A DNA stretch of 64,000 nt from Mycocentrospora acerina (lineage: Eukaryota > Ascomycota > Dothideomycetes > Pleosporales): assembly GCA_022701365.1 (NCBI GenBank), contig JAKUHH010000184.1, forward strand, positions 496,001-560,000, read 5' to 3'. The position numbers and the translations under genes were made by a program. Positions 1 to 9,494 of the stretch are shown piece by piece. Numbering within the stretch: the first letter of the stretch is position 1; each line of letters starts with the position of its first letter. Under the pieces are notes generated by a model. That model saw nothing but the letters and a program-made list of their open reading frames with translations, had not been told where the DNA came from and did no database searches.

Positions 1-3000
1 TCTTCTCGCTTTGAGCTGCAATCGCTTTCGGATCTGGAACGAGAGCATCCTCTAGCATTGTTGCGGGTTCTGATTGAACTTGTTCGAGATCATAAAACAA
101 TTGATCAAGCCTCTTCGAGTTGATGCCTACTCCAGTATCTGAAACGGCAACCTCTACTTCGACACGATCGACTTCAGGCCGTGCTGCTACATATGCTTCA
201 ACTTTGACACTTCCTTGGTTGGTGAACTGAATGGCATTGGCGGTGATGTTCGATATCGCTTGTCGTACCCTACGCTGGTCCCCAATACAGTGTGTTGGCA
301 GGCCGGGGTGCTCAACGACGTCGTAGTCGATATTCTTTCGTTTGGCGTCGTTGCGAAACATATCTGTAGCTTCCTTAATTGTAGCCTTCAGGTCGAAGGA
401 TTCGCCTTTAATCAATGGACCACCCTCTTCAGTCTTGGTCAGGTCTAAGAGATCATTGATGACATAAATGAGGGACTTGGACGCGGAATGAGACCTGGCT
501 AGATTTTCTCTTGTTTCGTTATCTAGCGTGCCTTCCAAGGCGATTTCGAGGTAATTGATAATGGCGTTCAGCGGAGTTCTAACCTCGTGGGCCGAATTTG
601 CAAGCAACAATCGAGTCAACTGACTACTTTGCAGAGCAGCTTCTTTTTGCCTCCAGACTTCAATAAACTTGCCGTAAACTAAACACAGTACCGAAGCAGT
701 CTCTATCTCTTCCTCTGTCCATTCACGGCATTTTCCCAAAATCGTCTCGGACCACGTCTTGAAGCTTTTCCTCGGTTCCAGATACCCTTCTGTACCCTCC
801 TTGACGAACTTCTCATACGGATTACCTGCCCACTTCACTTCTTTCATCTGACCTCTCCGGAAGAAGACAATAAAATCTTCACCATTGGCGGACAGTGGGA
901 CTAGCAGTGTTCCGGCGATGGAATGGAATCCAGGAGGGTATCGCAAGTCGGGGAAATCTTGATTTATGTCCATGGAAGTCATGACAGACTGTATCTTCCT
1001 CATTCTGAGGTATTCCAACATGGCCAAGGCCTCCTGCGAGCTGTCCAGTTGACCGAGGACTTTCGTTTCGTCACGGATAGAAAGGAGTCCAAAATCTGCG
1101 TTGAAGAGATTCAACAGATCGTCCGAGGAGGCGATGATATATCCAGATGGGTTGTGCTGTGAAGGTACGGTATTGATCAGTTTTCTGGCTTGCAAACGAG
1201 AGGCGTAGGAAAGTCTCTCAACATTCCTTGATGCCGCATCGCCGACCATGCGACACATTTTCCGTATTGGAAAAGACACTCGCATACCTCGAGGCCCGTA
1301 TGAGTGACATGCTATAAGGCCCCACAACTCGTTGAAAGCATTAATAGATACGGACATGGATGACCTCACTGCCATGTTCGCCAGGTACTTGAGATGAATT
1401 GGAGACATGGCGCGCAGGTACGAGTGTGTGAGATCGAGAGGGACTTCCAGATCTTCGGCAGAACGGCAAACAATCCTAGCTGTCTCCTGATCGCGATCAT
1501 AAAGCATGCGGACCTTGTTGAGTTTGTACAACTCTCTGGCCTGTTTCGGAATATCTGACGCTGGGAAATGGAGTCCCTTGTAGAGATCCTTGGTTGCTCG
1601 AGGATCGACAAGTTCAGTCACAACTCGGCCGTTGAAGGTGCTGTCGAACTGATAAATCATTACACGGTGGAAACCAGTCAGTTCCTTGACGACTCCAACT
1701 AACACTTTGAGAAACTTGTCCAAGGAAGGTGCTACAGCAAGCTGTTCCTGTACCTGTGACATGATGTTGAATACTTCCATTGCAGCAGCTTCACCCTTTC
1801 TTTTTCGTGCGCTGCGCAGAACCCTCAAAGGCCGGCTTTTGATCTCGGTGCTTTCCAATAATTCCTCTAAAGTGGGATTACTGCTTAGCGTGTCCTCTGG
1901 GAGCTCGGGCGTGTTGCTGTTAGGAGGCACTAGTGGGCACAGGGGATCGTCTTCGAGCTCGAATTCGCAAAGGATGAGGCCAGGGTTTTTGCTATTAACA
2001 TGAATAGCACACCAAAGCTTGCGCGCCCGAGCAGCCCCTGGCACCTTTAACGATAGTGTGAAAACCTCAGGTCCATTGGTCATGACGTCCGAGTCCTCAT
2101 CTTTGATGAAATCGATGTGATCCAGGAGATTTTCGGCCTGCTCTTCAGACAAGATATCTGTAAAGCTCTCCAGAGAGAACAGCTCGCGTGGAGACCGTCC
2201 AATGATTCTCTTGGAATTCTCCGTAACCATTCGAACTATCAGGTTCCCACTTTCTCCCTGCTCTTCCTGTAGCGCTACTAACAGACCGAAGCCTTGTACG
2301 GCACCCGGCATATGGATGGGCTCGTCCTCGCACCGCTGCAGCGTGTCACCGTCGTGTCCGGTTATAATCATGTGTCCTCCCTCGGTAGGGATATGCTTGA
2401 ATCGGGGAATAACCAAGTCGCACATGTCACCCAAGCTACTCCCACCACTCTTGGTCGAATTGACTCCTGGCGAGGGAGGGTGGCCGATATGGAGAGAAGC
2501 CGATGGTTTGCTGCTATGCATACTGTCTCCAGACTGGCTGTGATAATCCTGGAACAGTGGCGGCGGCGGCAGCTGTATGTGGGCTTGATTTACTATTGTA
2601 CTACTCCGCCGGGCCTGGCGTGAAGTGTCCCATTGCCCCTCGGAGGCCTTGTCCGAGGCCTTGTTGCTGAGCCGTGAGGCTTGTGACGTAGTGGAGCTCT
2701 GCGAACCCCGGCGATCACCAGACAGGTGGGCATCGTTGGCTTTGGAGAAAGGGTGGAAGTAGTCGCCGTGGCTGTTTGAAGGTCTGGGAGTGGCGGTGGG
2801 GTTGGGGTCGACTGACACGACGCTGCGGATGGGGAAGACGCGATCGCCAGCCGAGGGACTCAGCGGGCTCATTACGTCTGGGTTGTAGGGCGCCTGTGTT
2901 TCGGCAGTGGGGGGTGGCAAGGAAGCGTTTGTTGGCTCGACATGATGCAAAGGCAAGCGGAGATGCTCTTTGGCGACGGGGGATGTTGGTTCGCCAGGGC

Positions 3001-3055
3001 CGTCGTGCAGGGTGGGGTGTTCGGCGTCTGGCGTCTGTAGGGGTGTTGAAGACAT
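1..3055 (-). CDS. fphA: Fungal phytochrome histidine kinase, 3' end outside window
   Basis: This is a red-light photoreceptor hybrid histidine kinase that binds a bilin. The frame is open without a stop or intron from the ATG at 3055 to the window edge (about 1018 codons), so the C-terminus (end of the ATPase domain and any receiver) is missing. After a Ser/Pro-rich N-terminal region comes LQRCEDEPIHMPGAVQGFG; Cys242 is the expected biliverdin attachment site. PAS, GAF (FPASDIPKQARELY; SPIHLKYLANM) and PHY regions follow. The H-box is HEVRTPLNA with phosphoacceptor His823, followed by an N-box (ITANAIQFT) and G1 box (VSDTGVGI) of the HATPase. The start is the only ATG between an upstream in-frame stop and the conserved region. 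Family assignment rests on recognised motifs; light sensing in this organism is inferred. Confidence 0.93.
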   Translation of the reverse strand, partial: MSSTPLQTPDAEHPTLHDGPGEPTSPVAKEHLRLPLHHVEPTNASLPPPTAETQAPYNPDVMSPLSPSAGDRVFPIRSVVSVDPNPTATPRPSNSHGDYFHPFSKANDAHLSGDRRGSQSSTTSQASRLSNKASDKASEGQWDTSRQARRSSTIVNQAHIQLPPPPLFQDYHSQSGDSMHSSKPSASLHIGHPPSPGVNSTKSGGSSLGDMCDLVIPRFKHIPTEGGHMIITGHDGDTLQRCEDEPIHMPGAVQGFGLLVALQEEQGESGNLIVRMVTENSKRIIGRSPRELFSLESFTDILSEEQAENLLDHIDFIKDEDSDVMTNGPEVFTLSLKVPGAARARKLWCAIHVNSKNPGLILCEFELEDDPLCPLVPPNSNTPELPEDTLSSNPTLEELLESTEIKSRPLRVLRSARKRKGEAAAMEVFNIMSQVQEQLAVAPSLDKFLKVLVGVVKELTGFHRVMIYQFDSTFNGRVVTELVDPRATKDLYKGLHFPASDIPKQARELYKLNKVRMLYDRDQETARIVCRSAEDLEVPLDLTHSYLRAMSPIHLKYLANMAVRSSMSVSINAFNELWGLIACHSYGPRGMRVSFPIRKMCRMVGDAASRNVERLSYASRLQARKLINTVPSQHNPSGYIIASSDDLLNLFNADFGLLSIRDETKVLGQLDSSQEALAMLEYLRMRKIQSVMTSMDINQDFPDLRYPPGFHSIAGTLLVPLSANGEDFIVFFRRGQMKEVKWAGNPYEKFVKEGTEGYLEPRKSFKTWSETILGKCREWTEEEIETASVLCLVYGKFIEVWRQKEAALQSSQLTRLLLANSAHEVRTPLNAIINYLEIALEGTLDNETRENLARSHSASKSLIYVINDLLDLTKTEEGGPLIKGESFDLKATIKEATDMFRNDAKRKNIDYDVVEHPGLPTHCIGDQRRVRQAISNITANAIQFTNQGSVKVEAYVAARPEVDRVEVEVAVSDTGVGINSKRLDQLFYDLEQVQSEPATMLEDALVPDPKAIAAQSEK

Positions 3056-4846
3056 GGGGGTTCGATGTTGACTGGCAGGCCCCACAGAGTGTTGGCGGGG
3101 ACGGTAGGTGGGTAGGTGGGAGGAAAGGGTTCACGCCCGCACAAAGCAACGCGGGTATGCTCAGACGTCCATCAATGCCCGAGCACGACTGCGTGTGGGA
3201 TGGCGTGGGTGTTTGGGTGCAGCTCTCAGGGCGCGCGCGAATGCCAGCTGCAGAACTTGGCGCGGTGCAGGGAACGGGGGATGCTGGTGGCGACAGAACG
3301 GGGAACGGCCCTAAAAGGTCGTCTTCTGTCGTGCTTGTGCTCGTGCGGGAGTGTTGTGTGGTGTCGTGGCTGCATGTAGGGGCAGCAGCGGCCGGTCCAG
3401 GTCAGACAGACGTATGCCTGGCTACGTGAAGAGCGGCAGTGGTAAACTGGCAGCGAGGTGGTGGTGGTGGTGGTGGTGGTGGTGGCAGTAGCAGCAGAAG
3501 CTAGCAGAGGCAAGCAGAGGCAAGCCACAGCAGAGGCAGGTCACAGCAGCGGACTGGCACGACGGAACTGGAGCCGGGTTGGGCGTGCTTTGTGAGTGCA
3601 GCGTGCGCAATGGCTGCAATGGATGACCGCTGCTGTGCAGAGGGAACAAGCAAGTGGCTGCCCCAAGAAACACCCCAGGCGCAGTAGGCTTGATGGGCAC
3701 TCAAACGTCGATCCCAGGGCGATGGCGACTAGCACGCGCAGGGCATCACTTCTATGGCGACGGATCGGCGACAATCAGCCGCGACAGGCTAGCGGATGTG
3801 CACCCGATCGCAAATCGATCAAGTCCGTGGGAAAAAGCCTTTGCGGCCGAGTCGTGTGGGGTCTTTTGCGTGAAGGGCTTTCAGGGCCGCCATGCAACAA
3901 GTGGCAGAGGCCATGGCATTGTGTGCTTTGCGGATGGGCCTCTGTTGCCAGTGCTCTACGTCACCGTGCAGAGCAGGGCCATGGATGCAACGCACATGTC
4001 ATGTGTCACACGCTTTCTGCCTCCTGCCCTCTCCTTTCCCGTTGCTCTGTCCACACATGCGAGGCCAGTCAGCCACTTGCGCTCAACCGTCCAGGCCTCC
4101 ATCTGACGGCGATAGAGGCCGCCTTGGAAGTCAACGTCCCAGCAACCGGAGAAGCAGTCCGTTGCAAAGGCGGGCGTCCAGTAACGTGCATGCCTGCCAT
4201 GGGTCCTTCCGACAAGCCTGCAGCGCAGCCCCGTGACATTCACTGCCGTGCCCATCTCGCCCTAGGTATCTGCTCGGTGCAAACACCAGACAATACCGTT
4301 CCAAGCGCATCCGTCTATGCGGCGAGCAGCCGACACAAAGAACCCACCACGCATCGCGAGTCATTGCTTATCCAGACATCCATGCTAGAGCAACCAATGA
4401 CGGCACATTGGCGGGACCAGCCTCAGCGTCCCGGGCTTGAGGTTGAGAAAAAGCAGCAATACACCAGTCTACAGGCCACCGTGCAGCGCCATACCCGAAC
4501 GTTTCGTATCTCACCCCCGCCGCCAAAAGTAGCAGCCTTAGTCATCGCCCAAGCCTCCAGCCACTGACGGCTCCATGGGCCCATGGTTACACACACAATG
4601 ATCCCTCTACCCCCCAAATTGCTGTTCACGTCGCCGTGTCGACCCAACACCCTTAGTCGCGAATGCCTCTATCCTGCTGCAGACATGCTGGCCAGTCGCC
4701 ATCAGATAAGATAAAGATCCGAGTGAAGTGAAGAGACTGTGGGGCAGCGGCCAATCGCGGGTTAACACAACATTCGACATTCACCTCTGTTTGCAGACGC
4801 CATATTGCAGCTCACAACACTCTTTGCGCCACGCCGTAACGTCCTC
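3056..4846. other. Divergent intergenic region, phytochrome / flavoprotein fusion gene
   Basis: About 1.8 kb between two divergent start codons; it should hold both promoters and 5' leaders. It is GC-rich and shows long open frames in several phases (for example 3596-4567 on plus, beginning with GTG) without recognisable domains. A GGT microsatellite lies at 3457-3485. I see no convincing gene. Confidence 0.6.
3457..3485. repeat. (GGT)n microsatellite
   Basis: An uninterrupted GGT/GTG trinucleotide run of about 29 bases, in the upstream region of the phytochrome gene. Confidence 0.9.
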
Positions 4847-6592
4847 ATGCCCTCGCAGCGTTCCAAGCGCTCGCTCAACGTCCTCGTCGCCCTGACTGAC
4901 CCCTCCACATTGAAGTTTGGCTGCTCCGTCGTTGCGCGCCTACACCGCCTTGAGCATGTCTCGCTCCGCATCATTGCAAGCAGCGAGTTCCCTGCGTCTG
5001 CCCACGCCACCATTCCTCCACGCCTCGAACCCTTGTGGTTTACGTATGATGTCAAGGACCACACATCGCCAGGCTGGCAACACGCCGACTATATAGAAAC
5101 AAAGGTGGCGGAATACTGCTCATGGGCCGACTTGCTGGTACTTGCTCCTCTTGATGCAGACAACTTGGCTCGAATGCTGCACGGCTTCGCCAACAATCTA
5201 CACTTGCAAATACTGCGGAGTTGGGATGTGTCCAAGAAGGTCCTGCTCATACCAGGCATGTCGACCCTGATGTGGGAGAATACAACCTCGAAGAAGCAGA
5301 TTAGCAAGATTCGACGCAAGTGGAATTGGATACGCGTCTTGCCTCCATATCTGTGGACGTTTGACCATGCGGGTAGAAGCTACCAGCCATGGGAGGGACA
5401 CAAGGCGTTCAACGAGTCCATGCAAACCCAGATTGATCTCATGGCAGTCGGCGACCGCACAATTGCGCTGCCCATCGCCCACCTCCCAACACTCACCCCA
5501 TCTAAGAGCAAGGGGCCTCGGCTTCCCCCAGAGCTGTGGTCAATGATCCTCGAGTTTACCCGGGACTGGGAGCTAGCAACCACACTGAACGTGCACACCA
5601 ACCTGCCAATACCCATTGAATGGCGACAAGCTGCTAGCGAGGAAGGACCCAAGAATCAAATGCAGAGATTAGAGTGGGCGCTTCTCACCTATTCCTATGC
5701 AGATGTGAATGAATTATTTAACCAGCAAAACCCCACCCGCATCTCCCGCCTCTGCATTGAGCTTATCATGCGCTTCGCTATGCTTCCCGTGCTGCGCCAC
5801 CTTGAGAACCACCACAAAGACCTTTTCTGGAGCACGTTTGGACATGCGTTTCTCCCGCACAAAGCCTCCGTGTTTGGCAAGCCTGAAATCCTCGAATACT
5901 GGCGCACCTCGCCCACATTCCTCACCAAGGATTACTCTGCCGAGGCCATTGACAACGCCAGTCGCTACAACTCCATTCGCGCACTAGACTGGTGGTACGC
6001 CTCGTCTCTTCCACTTAAATACACTGAAGCTGCGCTCGAACAAGCAAGCTCCCAAGGCCACATCCAAGTCCTGCAATGGTGGAAAGAGCACAGCCACTAC
6101 CGCACCCCTACAAGTCCAACCACTACAAACACCACCTCCACCCCTTCAACCCTCGCCCCACCCCCGCACGACCTCCCCCTCAAAGTCGGCAAATCCATCA
6201 CCTACGCCACCCAATCCGGCCAACTCCCCGCCCTCCACTTCTGGGTCACATCCTCGATCCCCTTTGCCCACGAAGACACGATTGCCAAACTCGCCTCCAC
6301 CCACGGCCACACCCGCATCCTCACCTACTGGCGCAAACTCCGCGGCGACAAGCTCCTCTTCGACAACCAGGTCCTCGTCGGCCCCTCCAAAATGGGCCAC
6401 GCCCACGTCCTCGAATGGTGGAAGCGCAGCGGCCTAAAAGTAGAATACAAAACGTGCGATATCGAAGAGGCCCTTGAAGATGGCGTCGAGGGCGAAAAGG
6501 GCGAAGCCGTCAGGCGCTGGTGGGCGCTTAATGGCTTGAATTTGGGAGTTGGAACCAGTGAGTGGATGCGGGTGAAAGTGTTGGGGTGTTGA
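4847..6592 (+). CDS. HFCD flavoprotein-like domain fused to F-box-like and ankyrin-like repeats
   Basis: Single-exon gene, 581 aa from the ATG at 4847 (the open frame extends upstream only to a TTG). Residues about 11-175 resemble the HFCD flavoprotein fold of phosphopantothenoylcysteine decarboxylase and Sis2/Hal3: VLVALTDPSTLKFG, then LVLAPLDADNLARM (about 97-110), then LLIPGMSTLMWEN (about 133-145). In the catalytic family the last motif reads PAMNxxMW; here Asn is replaced by Ser, so decarboxylase activity is doubtful. LPPELWSMILEF (about 226-237) resembles an F-box start. From about 335 to the end there are six or so degenerate ankyrin-like repeats with the theme A-x3-GH-x2-VL-x-WW. The combination suggests a flavin-binding or scaffold protein. 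Function is unknown; the domain reading is from motifs only. Confidence 0.82.
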   Translation: MPSQRSKRSLNVLVALTDPSTLKFGCSVVARLHRLEHVSLRIIASSEFPASAHATIPPRLEPLWFTYDVKDHTSPGWQHADYIETKVAEYCSWADLLVLAPLDADNLARMLHGFANNLHLQILRSWDVSKKVLLIPGMSTLMWENTTSKKQISKIRRKWNWIRVLPPYLWTFDHAGRSYQPWEGHKAFNESMQTQIDLMAVGDRTIALPIAHLPTLTPSKSKGPRLPPELWSMILEFTRDWELATTLNVHTNLPIPIEWRQAASEEGPKNQMQRLEWALLTYSYADVNELFNQQNPTRISRLCIELIMRFAMLPVLRHLENHHKDLFWSTFGHAFLPHKASVFGKPEILEYWRTSPTFLTKDYSAEAIDNASRYNSIRALDWWYASSLPLKYTEAALEQASSQGHIQVLQWWKEHSHYRTPTSPTTTNTTSTPSTLAPPPHDLPLKVGKSITYATQSGQLPALHFWVTSSIPFAHEDTIAKLASTHGHTRILTYWRKLRGDKLLFDNQVLVGPSKMGHAHVLEWWKRSGLKVEYKTCDIEEALEDGVEGEKGEAVRRWWALNGLNLGVGTSEWMRVKVLGC

Positions 6593-7248
6593 TATCCTTT
6601 TTTTAAAACTGTATCAATTCAAATCACTTGTCTATAAAATAAAAATAAAATTAAAAATACAAAGTGTCTGGTTTCCCCTTCGCGTCTGTCTTCTGCCCGT
6701 CTATTGCCCAAGAGTGAAGAAAAAGTAGACAAAAGACTTGGGGTGGAATGGAGTGGAGTGTAGTAAAATAGAGGGAGAGGAATCAAAATGTATGATAAGT
6801 TGGGTTGGAAAGAAAAGAAAAGAAAAGAAAGCACGGTTTGGAGCACATAGATAAAAAAGAACAACAACAACATATACTACTACTCTTCATTCTCTATATT
6901 TCTCTCCCTCCTTCTCCCTCTCTCCATATAAGGAGAGAAGAGGAAGAACAAGAAAAAAGGTTCATATCCCCAATATATAGATAAACATATCTATGCTTGC
7001 GTAGAGCACATCCACCATGTTTATATATAGAAAAAAAAACACAAATCGAATCCTTTCTATATACGCAAATTACACGTTCCAAAAAAAGTTCTCGTTTCTC
7101 TCCCCCATCCGCGCCGTCGTCGTTGTGTCATCGTCATGGTAGTAGTAGTAGTTGTTGTTGTCCTAGTCGTCCGTCACAGCGACACGAGTCGGTGGTGTGG
7201 ACAAGGTTTCCTCTGCACGGATACATGTGTGTATTATTATGGATTTGT
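6593..7248. other. Convergent intergenic region
   Basis: Holds the 3' ends of the flavoprotein fusion gene (plus) and cytochrome b5 (minus). AT-rich and purine/pyrimidine-biased low-complexity sequence; no gene seen. Confidence 0.6.
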
Positions 7249-7513
7249 CTACAAAGCAGGCGACTCGACAGACTGGGCCTGGAGGTACTTGAAGGCGCCA
7301 AAGGCGAGGGCACCGCCAATAAGGATGATGGCGTAGAGGCCGACACCAGCGGTTGCGCCGTCGGTAGCGGTGGCGGTGGTGCCCGAGGAGGCGTAGCTCT
7401 TGGGCTTGGGGTCGCCGGCCTGTGTGCGCGCAACGTGTTAGCTACGAGTGCTTTCAGAGTAAAGTGCCCTTGGTAGGTGCCGAGCGTGGAATTCCTCCGC
7501 ATGTGAAGGAAGG

Positions 7514-7568
<55 letters not shown>

Positions 7569-8252
7569 NNNNNNNNNNNNNNNNNNNNNNNNNNNNNNNN
7601 NNNNNNNNNNNNNNNNNNNNNNNNNNNNNNNNNNNNNNNNNNNNNNNNNNNNNNNNNNNNNNNNNNNNNNNNNNNNNNNNNNNNNNNNNNNNNNNNNNCC
7701 CCCCCCCCCCCCCCCGCTCGGTGCCCGAGAAATGTCCGGCTTCCGACGCTGCCTCGGGAAAACGAGGGGAGGCGGAATATGTGATGGGGAGATAGGGATT
7801 GGACGATTGGACGGTTGGGACTGGACCCGGGAGAAATGTGTGGAGAGAGGAAGAAAAGTGTGGGGAGAGGGGGGGAAAAAAGTTGCCGTACCTGGCGCTT
7901 CAATGTGCCGACGAGCAGGCCGTCGAGAATCTCGCGCGCCTCGTCCGAGTGGCCAACATCCTCAAAGGCTTCTGTTGAGTCTTGGCCACCAACGTCGAGT
8001 AGGACTTCCTCGCCACCACTGCAAAAGTGCATGTTAGCAATTGTCTTCATCTCTTGTGGTTCTGCAGATGCCACATCTGGCCGCAGGCGACTGCGCTACG
8101 TAGAAGGAGAGGGGGAGGGGGAAAGCCACGTACGGGTGCTCATCCACAAAGCTCGAGCAGTTGTAGACCTTGTCGTGGACCACAATAAAGAGGTCCTTCT
8201 TAGTGTTGTGCTCGGAAACGTCCGAGTATGTGTATTCCTGCTGGTCGGCCAT
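7249..8252 (-). CDS. CYB5: Cytochrome b5, tail-anchored
   Basis: Small haem protein that passes electrons to ER desaturases, hydroxylases and P450s. Three exons on minus: 8252-8134, 8018-7892 and 7419-7249, giving 138 aa with all phases consistent. The haem-binding core is in exons 1-2: VDEHPGGEEVLLDVGG with axial His39, and second axial His63 in DVGHSDEARE, 24 residues apart as in the family. The exon 3 product has a hydrophobic segment (GLYAIILIGGALAFGAF) near the C-terminus that fits a tail anchor to the ER. The exon 1 donor is GTACGT and the acceptor is TTTTGCAG. Intron 2 (7891-7420) contains a poly-C run and an N gap, but exons 2 and 3 join in phase 0, so no exon need be missing. Confidence 0.95.
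7516..7715. other. Assembly gap of 130 N flanked by poly-C
   Basis: C-run 7516-7568, N 7569-7698, C-run 7699-7715, all inside intron 2 of cytochrome b5. On the gene strand this is a poly-G tract, likely a sequencing or assembly failure at a long G homopolymer. The real length is unknown. Confidence 0.97.
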
Positions 8253-9494
8253 TGTGGAAACGTGTACGGGGGGGTTGAGATGGGCTCGAAAGGCGGTGGC
8301 GGCGGTGGAGAGGCGTTGGGTTGTTGGATTTGGCGGGGGGAGCAAAGGACAAACGTGGCACCAGGGTGGAGAGGTGGAGAGGAGGGTGGGAGAAAAATCG
8401 TGGTAGTAGTGTTGGTGGTGGATGTCGACTCACGACTTAGCTCGGCAGCGGGATCACGCCGCATATCTTCTCGCGCGGGATCAGCAGCGGACTTGCGGTC
8501 TGGCAGCAGTGGTCCCGGCAGCCAATCAGCTGCTATCAATTTGTTGTTGCGTTTGCTCGCTTTCCGACATACCCAAATAAGGCAAGGACACCCGTTGGTG
8601 TGGAGTCGAACAACATTGTGTGCTGCGGGGCTGCGCGGGCAGAAGTTGGCATTTTGATCCGCAGGGTCCGTCTGTCTGTCTGTCCGTTTGTCTTTCTGAT
8701 GTGAATCTGTAGATAAGGATTATCATTTGCACTTTTTAATCCATCTACAGTCTAGTCTTTATTAACTTCTTCTAAATTCTCGAACGGAAATAATAATAAT
8801 ACTAAACGGCGATGAAAACGATACACGAGAAGTTGGACGTTACTTGACGAAAAAGTGTCTTAAAAGGGCCTATAGGGACCACCGGGTATGTATGTATATA
8901 CACATTAGGGTGTATATAGATTAAGAATCTCAGACGCAATTTTTAAATTGCAGCTATAATTGGAATGCGCTCACAACTCCAAAATAAGACATTTGCACTG
9001 TCCATCAAGCCAGACTAGACTACAACAGTAATAAAAAAAAAGAGTATCACTCATCTCACCCACTTTTTGTATCTTGTACCCCTCCCCCTCCTCACCCTCG
9101 GCAAAACAAAAAAGACATAACAGCACACATTATTACAATTTTTTTTAAAGAAAACCCCCCATCCCTCAAACAAGAAAAAAACATGCAAATAGGGCACCAC
9201 TCCCCTCGACCACTCTATCTCCACGACACAGCAAAGTTGAGTAATTTACAAACCCCAGGTCAAAGCCAGTAAAGATATGTAATCACCTCACCTCACCTCA
9301 CCTCACCACAACACACAAGGCATAAGGCACAGGGCACATCAACCCATGAAGCAAATAATCAAGCAATCAAAAAAGGCATACCACACATACTTGTGAAAGG
9401 GTATCATTTTGTTCCTCTCTCTCTCTCTCTCTCTCTCCACATCTCTCTTTTTCAACATCCCAGAATCTACAACAACTACAAAAAAACACCTCCT
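8253..9494. other. Intergenic region, cytochrome b5 upstream and ENP2 downstream
   Basis: About 1.2 kb. Near 8253 it is the cytochrome b5 promoter; the rest lies 3' of ENP2. It contains a CACCT pentamer run at about 9283-9306 and a CT dinucleotide run at about 9414-9437. No gene seen. Confidence 0.6.
9414..9437. repeat. (CT)n microsatellite
   Basis: A short CT dinucleotide run about 60 bases downstream of the ENP2 stop codon (which lies at 9495 on minus). Confidence 0.85.

Noticed and set aside
3596..4567. 323-codon plus-strand open frame upstream of the flavoprotein fusion gene
   Set aside because: Begins with GTG, has no domain, skewed composition, and overlaps other long frames in a GC-rich divergent promoter.
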